64,000 nt of DNA from Clostridium scatologenes (GCF_000968375.1 NZ_CP009933.1:3472001-3536000), one strand, 5' to 3'; numbered from the stretch's first letter, positions 53,558-63,719 are shown. Made by a program: numbers and translations. Notes: generated by a model from the sequence alone, not told the origin.

Positions 53558-54919
53558 TTATTTATGTGGTAAAACTAATTTCAAACAAACTTTTTTTCCA
53601 TTATACTCTGCAAAAATTTTCCCATTATGAAGCTCAACTATACTTTTAGCAATTGACAATCCAAGCCCTGCACCGCCTTTTGTTGAAATTCTTGCTTTAT
53701 CTCCTCTGTAAAATTTATCGAATATATTATTTATTTCCTCTTTATTAAAATGATCACATTCATTAGTTATATAAATTATGATATTTTCTTCTCTGCTTAT
53801 GCTCAACTGAATTTCACTACCTATATTACAATACCTTATTGCATTAATTAGTAAATTTTCCATGACCCTAAACATTTTATCTGGATCTATGTTAATATCT
53901 ATATCATATTCTGGAAATAAAAGTTTTATTTTTAAGTTTTTTTCATTGCACAAAGGGATAATACCTGTAACAACTTGCCTCATAAATTCATTTAGAGATA
54001 TATTTATTTTATTTAATTTAATCTCACAATTATTGAGCTTATTGTACTCAAAAAAATCATTAATCAACTTATTTAATCTAGCTGCTTTTAAATCTATTAT
54101 ATCTATATATTTTTTTATATCATCATTACAACTATATTTACTTTTTAATAAATTCACATAACCTATTATTGATGTTAATGGAGTTCTCAAATCGTGGGAT
54201 ATATTCATTATAAACGATTCTTTATCCCTTTCTATTTTCTTTTCTTTTTGCTTATACTCATATAATTTTTGGGTCATGTCATTTATACTACTTCCTATTT
54301 CTGAAATTTCATCTTTTCCCATGATTCTAACTCTATATTTTAGATCACCTTTAGAAATTTCCTTTAAGCCTAAACATAATTCTTTTATATAAACAATTTC
54401 CTTATTAGTTAATATAAAAAATAAAACTATAAATATAATTATAGGAACGATTAATATAAGTATAGAATGTTCTGTTCTAATTAAAGTTCCACTAAACAAT
54501 ATATATCTATTATTATCAAGTTTATCAATAAGGTTATATTTAATTGCATACTCTTCAGTATCAATATCATTATTATTCTTTGCAAGTGAATCTAAATCAA
54601 AGCTGCGTTCCTTACAATTCTTACTTTTTATTAGAACTTCTCCATTCTTATTTAAAACAAAGATATCAACATATCTTACATTGTTATTTATAATAGAATA
54701 TATTTCTTCATCATCTTTGGCATTGGTAATCTTTTTCTCTATATTTTTACATTGTTTAACAAAGTGCGTAGTTTGTACATAATAATTATTGCCATCCTTC
54801 TTAAACAATTCATCCATAAGAAATCCTGAAAATATTGAAACAATCAAACTGATCAAAAACATAATTATTAATTTGAACCTTAGTTTTTTTACCTTAATTA
54901 AAAACAATTTTATATCCAC
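53558..54919 (-). CDS. Membrane sensor histidine kinase (VanS-like)
   Basis: About 453 residues. There are two membrane segments (about 15-35 and 150-172) around a 115-residue extracellular sensor, then a HAMP region (about 175-225). The His phosphoacceptor is in NISHDLRTPLTSIIGYVN (about 240-257), with the N box LLINAIRYC and G boxes KGGAGLGLSIAK. It belongs to the VanS-like group. The GTG start at 54919 is uncertain because its GGAG lies very close; a TTG four codons later is possible. The gene is preceded by an alpha/beta hydrolase gene 23 bases away and is probably co-transcribed with it. Confidence 0.88.
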   Translation of the reverse strand: MDIKLFLIKVKKLRFKLIIMFLISLIVSIFSGFLMDELFKKDGNNYYVQTTHFVKQCKNIEKKITNAKDDEEIYSIINNNVRYVDIFVLNKNGEVLIKSKNCKERSFDLDSLAKNNNDIDTEEYAIKYNLIDKLDNNRYILFSGTLIRTEHSILILIVPIIIFIVLFFILTNKEIVYIKELCLGLKEISKGDLKYRVRIMGKDEISEIGSSINDMTQKLYEYKQKEKKIERDKESFIMNISHDLRTPLTSIIGYVNLLKSKYSCNDDIKKYIDIIDLKAARLNKLINDFFEYNKLNNCEIKLNKINISLNEFMRQVVTGIIPLCNEKNLKIKLLFPEYDIDINIDPDKMFRVMENLLINAIRYCNIGSEIQLSISREENIIIYITNECDHFNKEEINNIFDKFYRGDKARISTKGGAGLGLSIAKSIVELHNGKIFAEYNGKKVCLKLVLPHK

Positions 54920-54941
54920 TCTCCAAACCTTTCAATATACT

Positions 54942-56309
54942 TCAGATTCTTATCTTTATGTCATTTATTATATTCTGTAATTTATTACTAAACAACCCAT
55001 GAATAAAAAATTCATTTCTTAAGCTTTGGTACTTTTCTCCTTCCATCACCATTCCGTGATTATCATGAACCACCACAATTTTAGATTTTGAATAATCTTG
55101 TGCTATTTTGGAGGCCACATCTATAGAAAAATCTATATCCATATCACCAATAAAAAATAGCACTTCACCACTATATTTTTTTCTATCTTCTAAAAGGTTA
55201 ATTGGTTTAACATTAAAGGTACCAGCTTCAGCTTCCTTTAAATAATCCTTTAACAATTCCTTAGACCATTCAAAGCACACATTAATATCAGTGTTAGGTG
55301 TTTTAGAATATTTAATTATCTGTTCTCCAACAACTTCAAACATTCTAACTTTTGTAGATTCTACTATAGGTGATTTCATTATGATTTTACATAAAGAAAA
55401 ATTATATTCTGGGTTAAATAAATTCTTATAGTAAGTTTTTTTATTTCCTTGATCAATGTCATCAATAAGCCTTGAACAAGTATTTACCCAATCAATATCA
55501 GTTACACTTATCTTAAAAAGCATATAACATAATTGAGCTCTATCTACTTTTTTGTTTCTTATTATATTATCTAATTTTTCTAATGCTGCAGGATTTTTTT
55601 CTTTCATAATAATATTAAAATTGTATCCTGTGATATTTGACTTATTATCCATCATAATATCTGGCGCACTGGTGGCCTCTAGCATAGCTCTAGAAACATG
55701 TTCACCATACTTTGCAAGATATTGTTGTACCAATATACCTCCTCCAGAACCTCCAAATAACATTATTTTTCCATCACCTGATAAGTATCCCCTTTTTTTA
55801 AGATCCTGACGTACCATTTCTATATCTTCAATTTGTTGATCTGTTCCATAAAGATTCATAGCCTTCTTATAGTCAACAGCTTTTGTATTAGTATAAACCT
55901 CTGGAAATAGTGATGGTGAAGACCCTCTTCTACCCATAACTACATAAGATAAGCCTGGAAGCTTTTTTTCAAACACATCAAAGGTAGATTTTGTATGAAC
56001 TTTATTTTGCTGACCATCTGTAAGATAAAATATTACATCTTTTCCAGGAGTAAAATTAGGACTTAACCTATAAAAACCTTTGTATTCTCCAAGACTTCTA
56101 TTATTATGATCTATAGGTAATTTTATATATATGTTTTTAGAATCAGGAGGCATTTCACTATAATAGTCTGATAAACCAAGACGTTGTTTAGGAACTGACA
56201 TGTATGCATTATACTTGATATATCCTACAACTATTCCTATAAATAATAAAGAAATCATAATCCAAAAGCCTTTTTTCATTATATTTTTACTATAATTTTT
56301 CATATTCAT
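54942..56309 (-). CDS. Membrane-anchored or exported alpha/beta hydrolase
   Basis: About 455 residues. A single N-terminal hydrophobic segment (about residues 12-33) lacks an obvious signal-peptidase or lipobox site, so anchoring is likely. The nucleophile elbow is IMLFGGSGGGILVQQYL (GxSxG, about 190). A possible acid lies in FFIGDMDIDFS, and the catalytic His in VVHDNHGMVMEG near the C terminus. The arrangement is of the TAP/proline-iminopeptidase-like hydrolases. Substrate unknown; location and the neighbouring VanSR-like pair suggest an envelope or extracellular peptide or lipid target. I chose ATG 56309 behind AAAGGG. Confidence 0.82.
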   Translation of the reverse strand: MNMKNYSKNIMKKGFWIMISLLFIGIVVGYIKYNAYMSVPKQRLGLSDYYSEMPPDSKNIYIKLPIDHNNRSLGEYKGFYRLSPNFTPGKDVIFYLTDGQQNKVHTKSTFDVFEKKLPGLSYVVMGRRGSSPSLFPEVYTNTKAVDYKKAMNLYGTDQQIEDIEMVRQDLKKRGYLSGDGKIMLFGGSGGGILVQQYLAKYGEHVSRAMLEATSAPDIMMDNKSNITGYNFNIIMKEKNPAALEKLDNIIRNKKVDRAQLCYMLFKISVTDIDWVNTCSRLIDDIDQGNKKTYYKNLFNPEYNFSLCKIIMKSPIVESTKVRMFEVVGEQIIKYSKTPNTDINVCFEWSKELLKDYLKEAEAGTFNVKPINLLEDRKKYSGEVLFFIGDMDIDFSIDVASKIAQDYSKSKIVVVHDNHGMVMEGEKYQSLRNEFFIHGLFSNKLQNIINDIKIRI

Positions 56310-56315
56310 TAACAT

Positions 56316-56606
56316 CCCTTTCTCTTAGCCTAAGGTATATCAAAAATTATCCTTGTACCTTTAAACTAACTTGATTTTAAAATCAAAAGTAATTGACCTT
56401 ATACATTGATTTTAACAATAACTTATGGGATTTTAATAAAGAAAATCTAAAGAAATTCTGAATTTAAAAGCTTCAATTTATTATTAATTGTAAAAAAATG
56501 AAACTCTATATTCTATTTATAATTTGAATATAGAGTTCCAATCTTTTTACATCAAATATTCTGTTTTAATCAAATGTAAAATTCTTTAATTAATATGAAA
56601 GTTGTA
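56316..56606. other. Spacer between hydrolase and hcp genes
   Basis: About 290 A+T-rich bases with no coding signal. It contains the hcp terminator (56491-56537) and, nearer 56316-56470, presumably the promoter of the hydrolase-kinase-regulator unit. Confidence 0.5.
56491..56537 (-). terminator. Terminator of hcp
   Basis: AACTCTATATTC (56502-56513) pairs perfectly with GAATATAGAGTT (56526-56537); on minus TCATTTTTTTAC follows. Confidence 0.88.
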
Positions 56607-58256
56607 TTACTCTAAAAACATTTTTATATCTTCGTCAACAGTTCCTATTCCTGCTATTCCAAAGTTCTCTACTAATACTTTAGCCACATTTGGTGATAAG
56701 AAACCTGGAAGAGTTGGTCCTAAATGAATATTTTTTACTCCTAAATGAAGCAATGCTAAAAGTACTATTACAGCTTTTTGCTCATACCATGCTATGTTAT
56801 AAGCAATTGGAAGCTCATTTACGTCATTTAATTCAAATACTTCCTTTAATTTTAAAGCTATAACTGCTAATGAATAAGAATCATTACATTGTCCTGCATC
56901 TAAAACTCTTGGAATTCCTCCAATATCACCTAAGTTTAATTTGTTATATTTATATTTAGCACATCCTGCTGTTAAAATTACTGTATCTTTTGGTAGTTTT
57001 TCAGCAAATTCAGTATAATAATTTCTTGATTTCATTCTTCCATCACAGCCAGCCATAACAAAGAATTTTTTTATAGCTCCTGATTTAACTGCTTCTACTA
57101 CCTTATCTGCTAAAGCAAATACTTGTGCATGAGCAAAGCCTCCAACAATTTTTCCTGTTTCAATTTCTTTTGGTGCTGGAAGTTTCTTCGCATGAGCTAT
57201 GATTTCACTAAAGTCTTTTGCTTTACCATCTTCTCTTTCTTTTACATGTATAAAGCCTGGATAACCTGTAGCTCCTGTAGTATAAACTCTATCCTTATAG
57301 CTATCTTTTGGTGGTATAATACAGTTAGTTGTAAATAATATTGGTCCATTAAAAGTTTCAAATTCTTCATTTTGTTTCCACCATGCATTACCATAATTAC
57401 CTACAAAGTTTGAATACTTTTTAAAGAAAGGATAATAATGAGCTGGTAACATTTCACCATGTGTATAAACATCTACTCCTGTATCCTTTGTTTGTTCTAA
57501 AAGTTCTTCTAAATCCTTTAAATCATGTCCTGATATTAATATTGCAGGATTATTTCTTACTCCAATATTAACTTCTGTTATTTCAGGATTTCCATAAGCT
57601 CCTGTATTAGCAGCATCAAGCATAGCCATAACATCTACACCAAATTTTCCTGTTTCTAATGTAAGTGCTACCAAATCATCTGCAGTCAATGTGTCATCTA
57701 ATGTAGCTGTTAATGCCTTTACAATAAAATCATATATTTCTTCATTTTCTTTTCCTAAGTTTAGTGCATGTTCAGCATAAGCAGCCATACCCTTAACTCC
57801 ATAGATGATTAATTCTCTTAGTGAACGTACATCTTCATTTTCTGTAGCTAATACTCCTACTCCAATTGACTCTGATTTTGCTAAAAGCTCTGAATCATTC
57901 TTTATAACAAAAGTAGCCGCATCATGTAATTCGCCTAAATCAACTTTTTTCTCTATTAATTCTTTCTTTATTTCTTCTCTAAGTTCTATACCTTCTTTTA
58001 TCTTTTTAACAAAAGCTGTATCATCAAAATTAGCATTAGTAATAGTCATAAATAAACCATTCAACATGAAATGATTAGCTTTAGTAAATTTAATTTCTAC
58101 ATCTAAACCCTTCTTTTGAAGTATTGCAATACCTTTTAATGTGTAAATCATTAAATCTTGCAAATTTGCAACCTTGTCTATTTTTCCGCAGACCCCTTTT
58201 ATTGTACAGCCTGTCCCTTTAGCAGTTTCTTGACATTGATAACAAAACATACTCAT
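56607..58256 (-). CDS. hcp: Hydroxylamine reductase / hybrid cluster protein
   Basis: A 549-residue Hcp. The N-terminal MSMFCYQCQETAKGTGC with TIKGVCGK carries the Cys ligands of the proximal [4Fe-4S] cluster. The hybrid-cluster ligands are seen downstream in SGHDLKDLEELLEQ, TTNCIIPPKDSY, AGCDGRMKSRNYY, TAGCAKYKYNKL and GGIPRVLDAGQCNDSYSLA. Hcp reduces hydroxylamine or nitric oxide and can nitrosylate proteins under nitrosative stress in anaerobes. I chose ATG 58256 because the family begins with MSMFC and AGGGAGGAATTTATA precedes it; an in-frame extension to 58343 is rejected. It is monocistronic, with no HcpR-type regulator adjacent. Confidence 0.95.
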   Translation of the reverse strand: MSMFCYQCQETAKGTGCTIKGVCGKIDKVANLQDLMIYTLKGIAILQKKGLDVEIKFTKANHFMLNGLFMTITNANFDDTAFVKKIKEGIELREEIKKELIEKKVDLGELHDAATFVIKNDSELLAKSESIGVGVLATENEDVRSLRELIIYGVKGMAAYAEHALNLGKENEEIYDFIVKALTATLDDTLTADDLVALTLETGKFGVDVMAMLDAANTGAYGNPEITEVNIGVRNNPAILISGHDLKDLEELLEQTKDTGVDVYTHGEMLPAHYYPFFKKYSNFVGNYGNAWWKQNEEFETFNGPILFTTNCIIPPKDSYKDRVYTTGATGYPGFIHVKEREDGKAKDFSEIIAHAKKLPAPKEIETGKIVGGFAHAQVFALADKVVEAVKSGAIKKFFVMAGCDGRMKSRNYYTEFAEKLPKDTVILTAGCAKYKYNKLNLGDIGGIPRVLDAGQCNDSYSLAVIALKLKEVFELNDVNELPIAYNIAWYEQKAVIVLLALLHLGVKNIHLGPTLPGFLSPNVAKVLVENFGIAGIGTVDEDIKMFLE

Positions 58257-58679
58257 TATAAATTCCTCCCTATTCAATGTAGTTATTTTAAATTTCCAAT
58301 ATGCATATATTATATATACTTTTTCATATAAATTCGGCATCATATGTTACCATTATTAAATATTTAATAATTTTTTCCTGATACTTTAATATTTTCTAAA
58401 TCAAAGGCATGGCAATGTGTAACTCATTCGATTTCCCAGTCTAAGAATCACTTGATAATTTGCTTCGTTTTACACCTCAACTTGTATATTTTCGTCAAAA
58501 AAAATATAATGAAGTCATAGATGTGTTATGCGTGGATTATATAACGACAAAAAATTCAGAAATCACAAATAGAATTATAGTATACCATCGATCTATAAAA
58601 CAATTTAATAACCCTGCAGAAGCTTAAAAACAGCTGGTGGAAGATACAGGGGCAGTAAAATAAAGGATAGTGAAAATAA
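58257..58679. other. Boundary region between hcp and the G+C-richer block
   Basis: It includes the hcp promoter area, repeat A copy 4 (58437-58456) and about 130 bases (58540-58670) whose base use resembles the following block. A plus-strand frame there reads ITTKNSEITNRIIVYHRSIK and then a stop. It may be the tail of a gene lost at the junction; I do not recognise it. Confidence 0.4.
58437..58456 (-). repeat. Dispersed repeat A, copy 4 (core only)
   Basis: On minus, ATCAAGTGATTCTTAGACTG is identical over 19 bases to copy 1. It lies at the left edge of the G+C-richer gene block. Confidence 0.5.
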
Positions 58680-59366
58680 ATGAAACGAATATTTTTAGTT
58701 GAAGACGATAAAGCAATCGCTAAAAACCTTATACTCTTACTGCGATCAGAGGGATTTGCAGTAACCCATGCTCCTACGCGGAATGAGGCTCTTACTTTAC
58801 TTGCTGAGAATAAATTTGACTTAGCGTTAATTGATATTTCTTTACCAGACGGAAATGGCTTTACAGTTTGCACGGAAATTAAAGAAACACAGGATGTTCC
58901 AGTTATATTTCTCACGGCTTCTGGGGATGAGTCCAGTGTTGTCACTGGACTAAACATGGGGGCAGATGACTATATTACCAAACCCTTTCGTCCTCGTGAA
59001 CTAATTGCAAGAATCAGAACCGCATTACGAAAAAGCGGACGTTCTCCATCGGATTTTGAAATCTGTGGACTTCATGTAGATACAGCAAGCGGAGTTGTGA
59101 AAAAAAATGGCAACGAGATTTTTCTTTCAGCATTAGAATACCGCTTATTGCTGGTATTTATTAGCAATCCTAAAAACATTATTACGAGAGGTAAGCTGCT
59201 TGACGAATTATGGGATGCAGCAGGAGAGTTTGTCAATGACAATACATTGACCGTATATATCAAACGCTTGCGGGAAAAAATAGAAAATGACCCAGCTAAT
59301 CCGCAAATAATTTTAACCGTTAGAGGTACGGGATATAGATTAGGTGGCAAGTATGCTTCGGAATAG
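58680..59366 (+). CDS. OmpR-type response regulator of an ABC-transporter module
   Basis: A 228-residue regulator. The receiver has IFLVEDDKAIAKNL (residues 4-17), the phosphoacceptor Asp in LALIDISLPDGNGF (about 48-61), and TKPFRPRELIAR. The DNA-binding wing has SALEYRLLLVFISNPKNIITR and LTVRGTGYRLGGKY. It pairs with the kinase whose gene overlaps its 3' end. Base use is more G+C-rich than the genes to the left. With the kinase, ABC ATPase and FtsX permease it forms a module of the kind that senses and expels antimicrobial peptides. Confidence 0.92.
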   Translation: MKRIFLVEDDKAIAKNLILLLRSEGFAVTHAPTRNEALTLLAENKFDLALIDISLPDGNGFTVCTEIKETQDVPVIFLTASGDESSVVTGLNMGADDYITKPFRPRELIARIRTALRKSGRSPSDFEICGLHVDTASGVVKKNGNEIFLSALEYRLLLVFISNPKNIITRGKLLDELWDAAGEFVNDNTLTVYIKRLREKIENDPANPQIILTVRGTGYRLGGKYASE

Positions 59367-60342
59367 AGAAATTAAGCAGTTTGCCATTTTTTTCTCCTTA
59401 ATAGCTGCCACTGTTGTAATACTGGGATTTACAATCAATACGGCAGCTGGAATCCTTGCCATTGCTTCTTCTGTAGCCTTTGGAATAACATTTTTTGCAT
59501 TTACCAAGGCTCGATACAAAAGCATTGCGCAGATTTCAGATCAAATCGATCTTGTACTTCATAATATTGACCATCTGTATATTGCCGAATCTGAGGAGGG
59601 CGAACTTTCAATTCTTCAAAGCGAAATAACAAAAATGACACTGCGTATTAGGGAGCAAAACAGCGCACTAAAAAAGGAAAAAGAACACCTTGCTGATTCG
59701 CTGGCGGATATAGCTCACCAACTACGTACTCCGCTCACATCTGTAAACCTTATTCTATCATTATTAGAAAACAACCCTGAAGAAAATGAGCGGAAATCAT
59801 TGATATGGGAAACAAAGGAATTGTTTGTACAGATGGATTGGCTTCTTACTTCTCTGTTGAAGTTATCTCGCCTGGACGCAGGTATTGTGGTATTCCAAAG
59901 CAAACAGATAGATGTAAACAATTTGATATGCACAGCTCTTCGTCCATTTTTGATTCAAATGGATCTGCACAATATTACTTTACAAACAGATGTTCCAAAG
60001 GAAATGACGATTCAGGGCGATTTAGGTTGGCTTTCAGAAGCAATTCAAAATATTATTAAAAATTGCATTGAAAGCGCAGGTAATAATGGGAAGATTGATA
60101 TTATCTGCACAGACAACCCACTGTTTACTGAGATTGCCATACATGACAGCGGCGTAGGCTTTAAAAAAGAAGATTTGCCCTGCCTGTTTGAACGGTTTTA
60201 TCGTGGAAAAAATTCAGCTGCCACAGGATACGGTATTGGATTAGCTCTCTGTAAGATGATTATAACACGGCAGGGAGGAATGATTACTGCCAAAAATCAT
60301 CCCAAGGGCGGTGCAGTATTTTCTATTCGTTTTCCAAAGTGA
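59353..60342 (+). CDS. Sensor histidine kinase of an ABC-transporter module
   Basis: About 329 residues. Two closely spaced N-terminal membrane helices (about 8-28 and 30-50) with almost no extracellular loop indicate an intramembrane-sensing kinase, the type that relies on its transporter as the sensor. The phosphoacceptor His is in DIAHQLRTPLTSVNLI (about 115-130), and the ATP domain has AIQNIIKNCIESAG and GYGIGLALCKMII. I chose ATG 59353 behind AGGTGG; it overlaps the regulator gene by 14 bases. The ligand is unknown, but lantibiotic- or bacitracin-like peptides are usual for this architecture. Confidence 0.9.
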   Translation: MLRNREIKQFAIFFSLIAATVVILGFTINTAAGILAIASSVAFGITFFAFTKARYKSIAQISDQIDLVLHNIDHLYIAESEEGELSILQSEITKMTLRIREQNSALKKEKEHLADSLADIAHQLRTPLTSVNLILSLLENNPEENERKSLIWETKELFVQMDWLLTSLLKLSRLDAGIVVFQSKQIDVNNLICTALRPFLIQMDLHNITLQTDVPKEMTIQGDLGWLSEAIQNIIKNCIESAGNNGKIDIICTDNPLFTEIAIHDSGVGFKKEDLPCLFERFYRGKNSAATGYGIGLALCKMIITRQGGMITAKNHPKGGAVFSIRFPK

Positions 60343-60424
60343 CGAATCTCTCACTTAAAAGTCACACAAATGTAATTTGAAGGTTCTATTATATAGGTAA
60401 ACCATAGGAAAGGAGACTCACATA

Positions 60425-61108
60425 ATGGAATTTTTAAAAGTTGAAAATTTATGCAAAGTCTATGGCAAGGGCGAAAACCAAGTTACAGCCCTTGACCATG
60501 TTTCACTTACAATCGAAAAAGGAGAATTTACCGCAATTATCGGTTCTTCAGGCTCGGGAAAATCTACATTACTTCACAGCATTGGTGGAGTAGATGTGCC
60601 AACAAGCGGAAAGGTGTATTTGGATGGTCAGGATGTATATGCCCAAAGCAATGAAAAACTGGCTATTTTCCGCAGGAGACAGGTAGGACTAATTTACCAG
60701 TTTCACAACCTCATTCCCACGTTGAATGTGGTAGAAAACATTACCTTGCCTATACTCATGGATAAACGTAAAGTCAATAAGGAAAGGCTGAATGAATTGC
60801 TGGAACTACTTGGCTTACAACACCGAAAAAACCATTTACCCAATCAGCTTTCAGGTGGTCAACAGCAGCGTGTTTCCATAGGGCGTGCTTTGATGAATGC
60901 CCCAGCAGTAATGCTTGCCGATGAACCTACTGGTAGCTTGGACAGCCGAAATGGACATGAAATTATCAATTTGCTGAAATTAAGCAATCAAAAATATAGA
61001 CAGACACTTATTGTTGTCACCCATGACGAAAATATCGCCCTACAAGCAGACCGTATTATCGGTATATCAGATGGTACAGTAGTGCGAGATGAAAGGGTGA
61101 GACCATGA
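60425..61108 (+). CDS. ABC transporter ATP-binding protein (MacB/SalX type)
   Basis: A 227-residue ATPase. Walker A is IGSSGSGKSTLLHS (about residues 39-52), a Q-loop FHNL follows, the signature is LSGGQQQRVSIGRAL (about 140-154), and Walker B is VMLADEPTGSLDS (about 159-171), followed by H-loop VTHDEN. It belongs to the LolD/MacB/BceA-like group that drives FtsX-type permeases. GGAAAGGAG precedes ATG 60425. Its stop overlaps the permease ATG (ATGA). An 82-base gap from the kinase holds a TATTATAT box, so the transporter genes may have their own regulator-responsive promoter. Confidence 0.93.
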   Translation: MEFLKVENLCKVYGKGENQVTALDHVSLTIEKGEFTAIIGSSGSGKSTLLHSIGGVDVPTSGKVYLDGQDVYAQSNEKLAIFRRRQVGLIYQFHNLIPTLNVVENITLPILMDKRKVNKERLNELLELLGLQHRKNHLPNQLSGGQQQRVSIGRALMNAPAVMLADEPTGSLDSRNGHEIINLLKLSNQKYRQTLIVVTHDENIALQADRIIGISDGTVVRDERVRP

Positions 61109-63681
61109 ACATTTTCAACAAAGTTACACTACAAAGCATGAAAAAAAGCCGTACACGAACACTTGTGACGATTATCGGAGTTATCCTGTCTGCTGCCATG
61201 ATTACGGCAGTAGCTACATTTGGTACTTCCCTGTTAAATTTTCTGGTAAAGGGTTCTATTGTGAAACATGGCGATTGGCACGTTGAATTTTTGGATGTTA
61301 ATTCCTCTTTTGCACAGAAACTAACTCAGGACAAGGATGTAAAAAACACAGCAACCTTTGAAAATATTGGCTATGCAAAACTTGAAGGTGGAAAAAGTCC
61401 TGAAAAACCTTACCTTTTTATAGCTGGATTTAGCAAGGAAGCCTTTGATACCTTACCCTTAACCCTGGTTTCAGGCAGATTACCGAAAAATAGTGGAGAA
61501 GTTCTTATCCCAAGTCATGTGGCAATAAAGGGCGGCGTTAGATTCAAAGTGGGAGACACTCTTTCACTTGATGTTGGAAACCGCATGAACGACAATAAAA
61601 ATCTTGGTCAACACACCCCTTACATTTCTGGTAAAGAAACTCTTGTGCCAAAAGCAGAGAGAACCTACAAGGTTGTGGGTATTTGTGAAAGACCAAATTT
61701 TGAAGAACATTCCGCACCAGGATACACTTTAATAACGAAAGCAGATGTTCAAAACAAAGCAGATAGCTTCAGCATATTTGTCAAACTTAAAAACCCAAGC
61801 AAAGTTAAGGCTTACGCAAGCAGCACAGGGGTCAACCAAGCTTACGTCTTTAACGATAGTGTGCTGCAATTCATGGGCCTTTCTGACAATAAACTGTTCA
61901 ACGCGCTTCTGTACACGGTTGGCGGCATTTTGCTTGTCATAATAATGATAGGCTCCATTTTTCTGATTTATAATTCATTCAACATATCGCTGAATGAGCG
62001 TACACATCAGTTTGGAATTCTCTCGTCAGTGGGTGCCACAGCAAAGCAACTGCGAAATTCAGTGCTGTTTGAGGGACTTTGCATTGGTGCAATGGGCATA
62101 CCCATTGGCATTATTGTGGGCATAGGCAGTATTGGAGTTATAATTCCTATTGTTGCCAGGAAGTTTGGGAACATTATCCCAAGCAACGTACCTTTAACCT
62201 TATCAGTGTCTATCCCTGCAATTGTTGCAGCAGCAGCGGTGAGTTTGGTTAGCATTTTGATTTCAGCTTATATCCCAGCCAGGAAAGCTGCAAATACTCC
62301 CATAATGGAGAGTATTCGCCAAACAGGCGAGGTCAAAACCGAATCGAAAGCCGTGAAAACATCAAAACTAGCACAGCGTATTTATGGTTTGGAAGGAACT
62401 CTTGCGCTAAAGAACTTTAAGAGAAACAAAAAACGCTACCGCAGCATTGTTCTATCCCTTGTTTTAAGTGTGGTGCTGTTTGTATCAGGAAATGCTTTTG
62501 GAACAACTCTGAAACGTCTTGCAGAACGATCCATAATGGACTTTGACTATGACATCGTTTTTACCACTCAGGGCATGAACGATAGCGAAATGTTCCCACT
62601 TTACAACAAACTAAAAACCGCAGAGGGAGTTTACAAAAGCTCGTACCAAACGATTTTATCCTATTCATGTACTGCCAAAGCAAGCGATTTTTCAGACCGT
62701 TATCGAAAATCAGCAGGTTATGCTGCACCGGACCAAACAGTTCATCTTCCAATGGATATCCAGTTTATTGAAGACAGCGAATATCTAAGTTTTATCAAAA
62801 AATTAGGCTTGTCCCGAGAAGAATATACTGGTAATGGTGGTAAAATGATTGCTGTTGCTAAAAAGCCAGTTGCGAAAAAAGACGGTCCCCCTGAACTATT
62901 TGATATGTTTGCCAGTGGTTCAATGACTTTCAGTGTGGCTCCAGAAATAAATGATAAGCCTAAGCTGGAACAGAGTCAAAGTATAAACATTACCTTTGTG
63001 GATACATATCCGGTGGACCCTCTTAAGGGAATAACGCAATCTTCCAATAAGAATGCATATGTTTTTATGGTGGTAGCTCCCTATTCTCTCAAAGGGAAGT
63101 TTGAAATGCCGGATGTCCATACAGATATAGGACTTAGCTTTCGGTCAAAGAATCCTTCGCAATCGGTGACTAAAATGGAAGCCATGATTCAGAATGCAGG
63201 AATTACCTATGCATATAGCCTGCAAAATGTATACACCGTGGTTGAACAATACCACAGTCTAACATTTGTTATTGATGTTTTTACCTATGTTTTTGTCATC
63301 ATGATTTGGCTGATTGCAGTTGCCAATGTGTTCAACACCATTTCCACTAATATCATGCTGCGCAAGCGGGAACTCGCCATGCTCCGCTCGGTGGGAATGT
63401 CTGAACGTGATTTCCAAAAGATGATGAATTTCGAGTGTGTCTTTTATGGCATGAGAACGTTACTATTTGGGATTCCAATATCTGCAATATGTTCTTGGCT
63501 GATTTACAAAGGATTTATGTCCGCAGAAAAGTTGGATAACTTCCCTTTTATATTCCCTTGGGGCAGTATGGCAGTTAGTATATTTTCCGTACTCTTTATC
63601 GTGTTCATTACAATGCTGTATGCTACTCGTAAAATAAAAAAAGAAAATATAATTGACGCACTTAGAGATGACATGACTTAA
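61105..63681 (+). CDS. FtsX-type ABC transporter permease (two FtsX modules)
   Basis: An 858-residue permease with eight predicted membrane helices in two FtsX modules. Module one: TM1 about 18-42, a 220-residue extracellular domain, then TM2-4 about 270-395. Module two: TM5 about 450-468, a 250-residue extracellular domain, then TM6-8 about 725-850. SVGATAKQLRNSVLFEGLCIG and SVGMSERDFQKMMNFECVFYG are the matching FtsX coupling regions. This is the SalY/YtrF-like architecture rather than the 10-TM BceB type. It acts with the ATPase upstream. Substrate unknown, probably a peptide antibiotic. Confidence 0.9.
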   Translation: MNIFNKVTLQSMKKSRTRTLVTIIGVILSAAMITAVATFGTSLLNFLVKGSIVKHGDWHVEFLDVNSSFAQKLTQDKDVKNTATFENIGYAKLEGGKSPEKPYLFIAGFSKEAFDTLPLTLVSGRLPKNSGEVLIPSHVAIKGGVRFKVGDTLSLDVGNRMNDNKNLGQHTPYISGKETLVPKAERTYKVVGICERPNFEEHSAPGYTLITKADVQNKADSFSIFVKLKNPSKVKAYASSTGVNQAYVFNDSVLQFMGLSDNKLFNALLYTVGGILLVIIMIGSIFLIYNSFNISLNERTHQFGILSSVGATAKQLRNSVLFEGLCIGAMGIPIGIIVGIGSIGVIIPIVARKFGNIIPSNVPLTLSVSIPAIVAAAAVSLVSILISAYIPARKAANTPIMESIRQTGEVKTESKAVKTSKLAQRIYGLEGTLALKNFKRNKKRYRSIVLSLVLSVVLFVSGNAFGTTLKRLAERSIMDFDYDIVFTTQGMNDSEMFPLYNKLKTAEGVYKSSYQTILSYSCTAKASDFSDRYRKSAGYAAPDQTVHLPMDIQFIEDSEYLSFIKKLGLSREEYTGNGGKMIAVAKKPVAKKDGPPELFDMFASGSMTFSVAPEINDKPKLEQSQSINITFVDTYPVDPLKGITQSSNKNAYVFMVVAPYSLKGKFEMPDVHTDIGLSFRSKNPSQSVTKMEAMIQNAGITYAYSLQNVYTVVEQYHSLTFVIDVFTYVFVIMIWLIAVANVFNTISTNIMLRKRELAMLRSVGMSERDFQKMMNFECVFYGMRTLLFGIPISAICSWLIYKGFMSAEKLDNFPFIFPWGSMAVSIFSVLFIVFITMLYATRKIKKENIIDALRDDMT

Positions 63682-63719
63682 TTTAAAACTAATATTAACT
63701 TAATAGAAAAAATCAAAAG

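Noticed and set aside
58257..58343. 29-residue N-terminal extension of hcp
   Set aside because: The family starts at MSMFCYQC; AGGGAGG precedes ATG 58256, and the extension is untranslated leader.
58556..58957. 133-codon minus-strand frame opposite the response regulator
   Set aside because: It lies antisense to a clear OmpR-type gene, has no family motif, and its openness is explained by the composition of the G+C-richer block.
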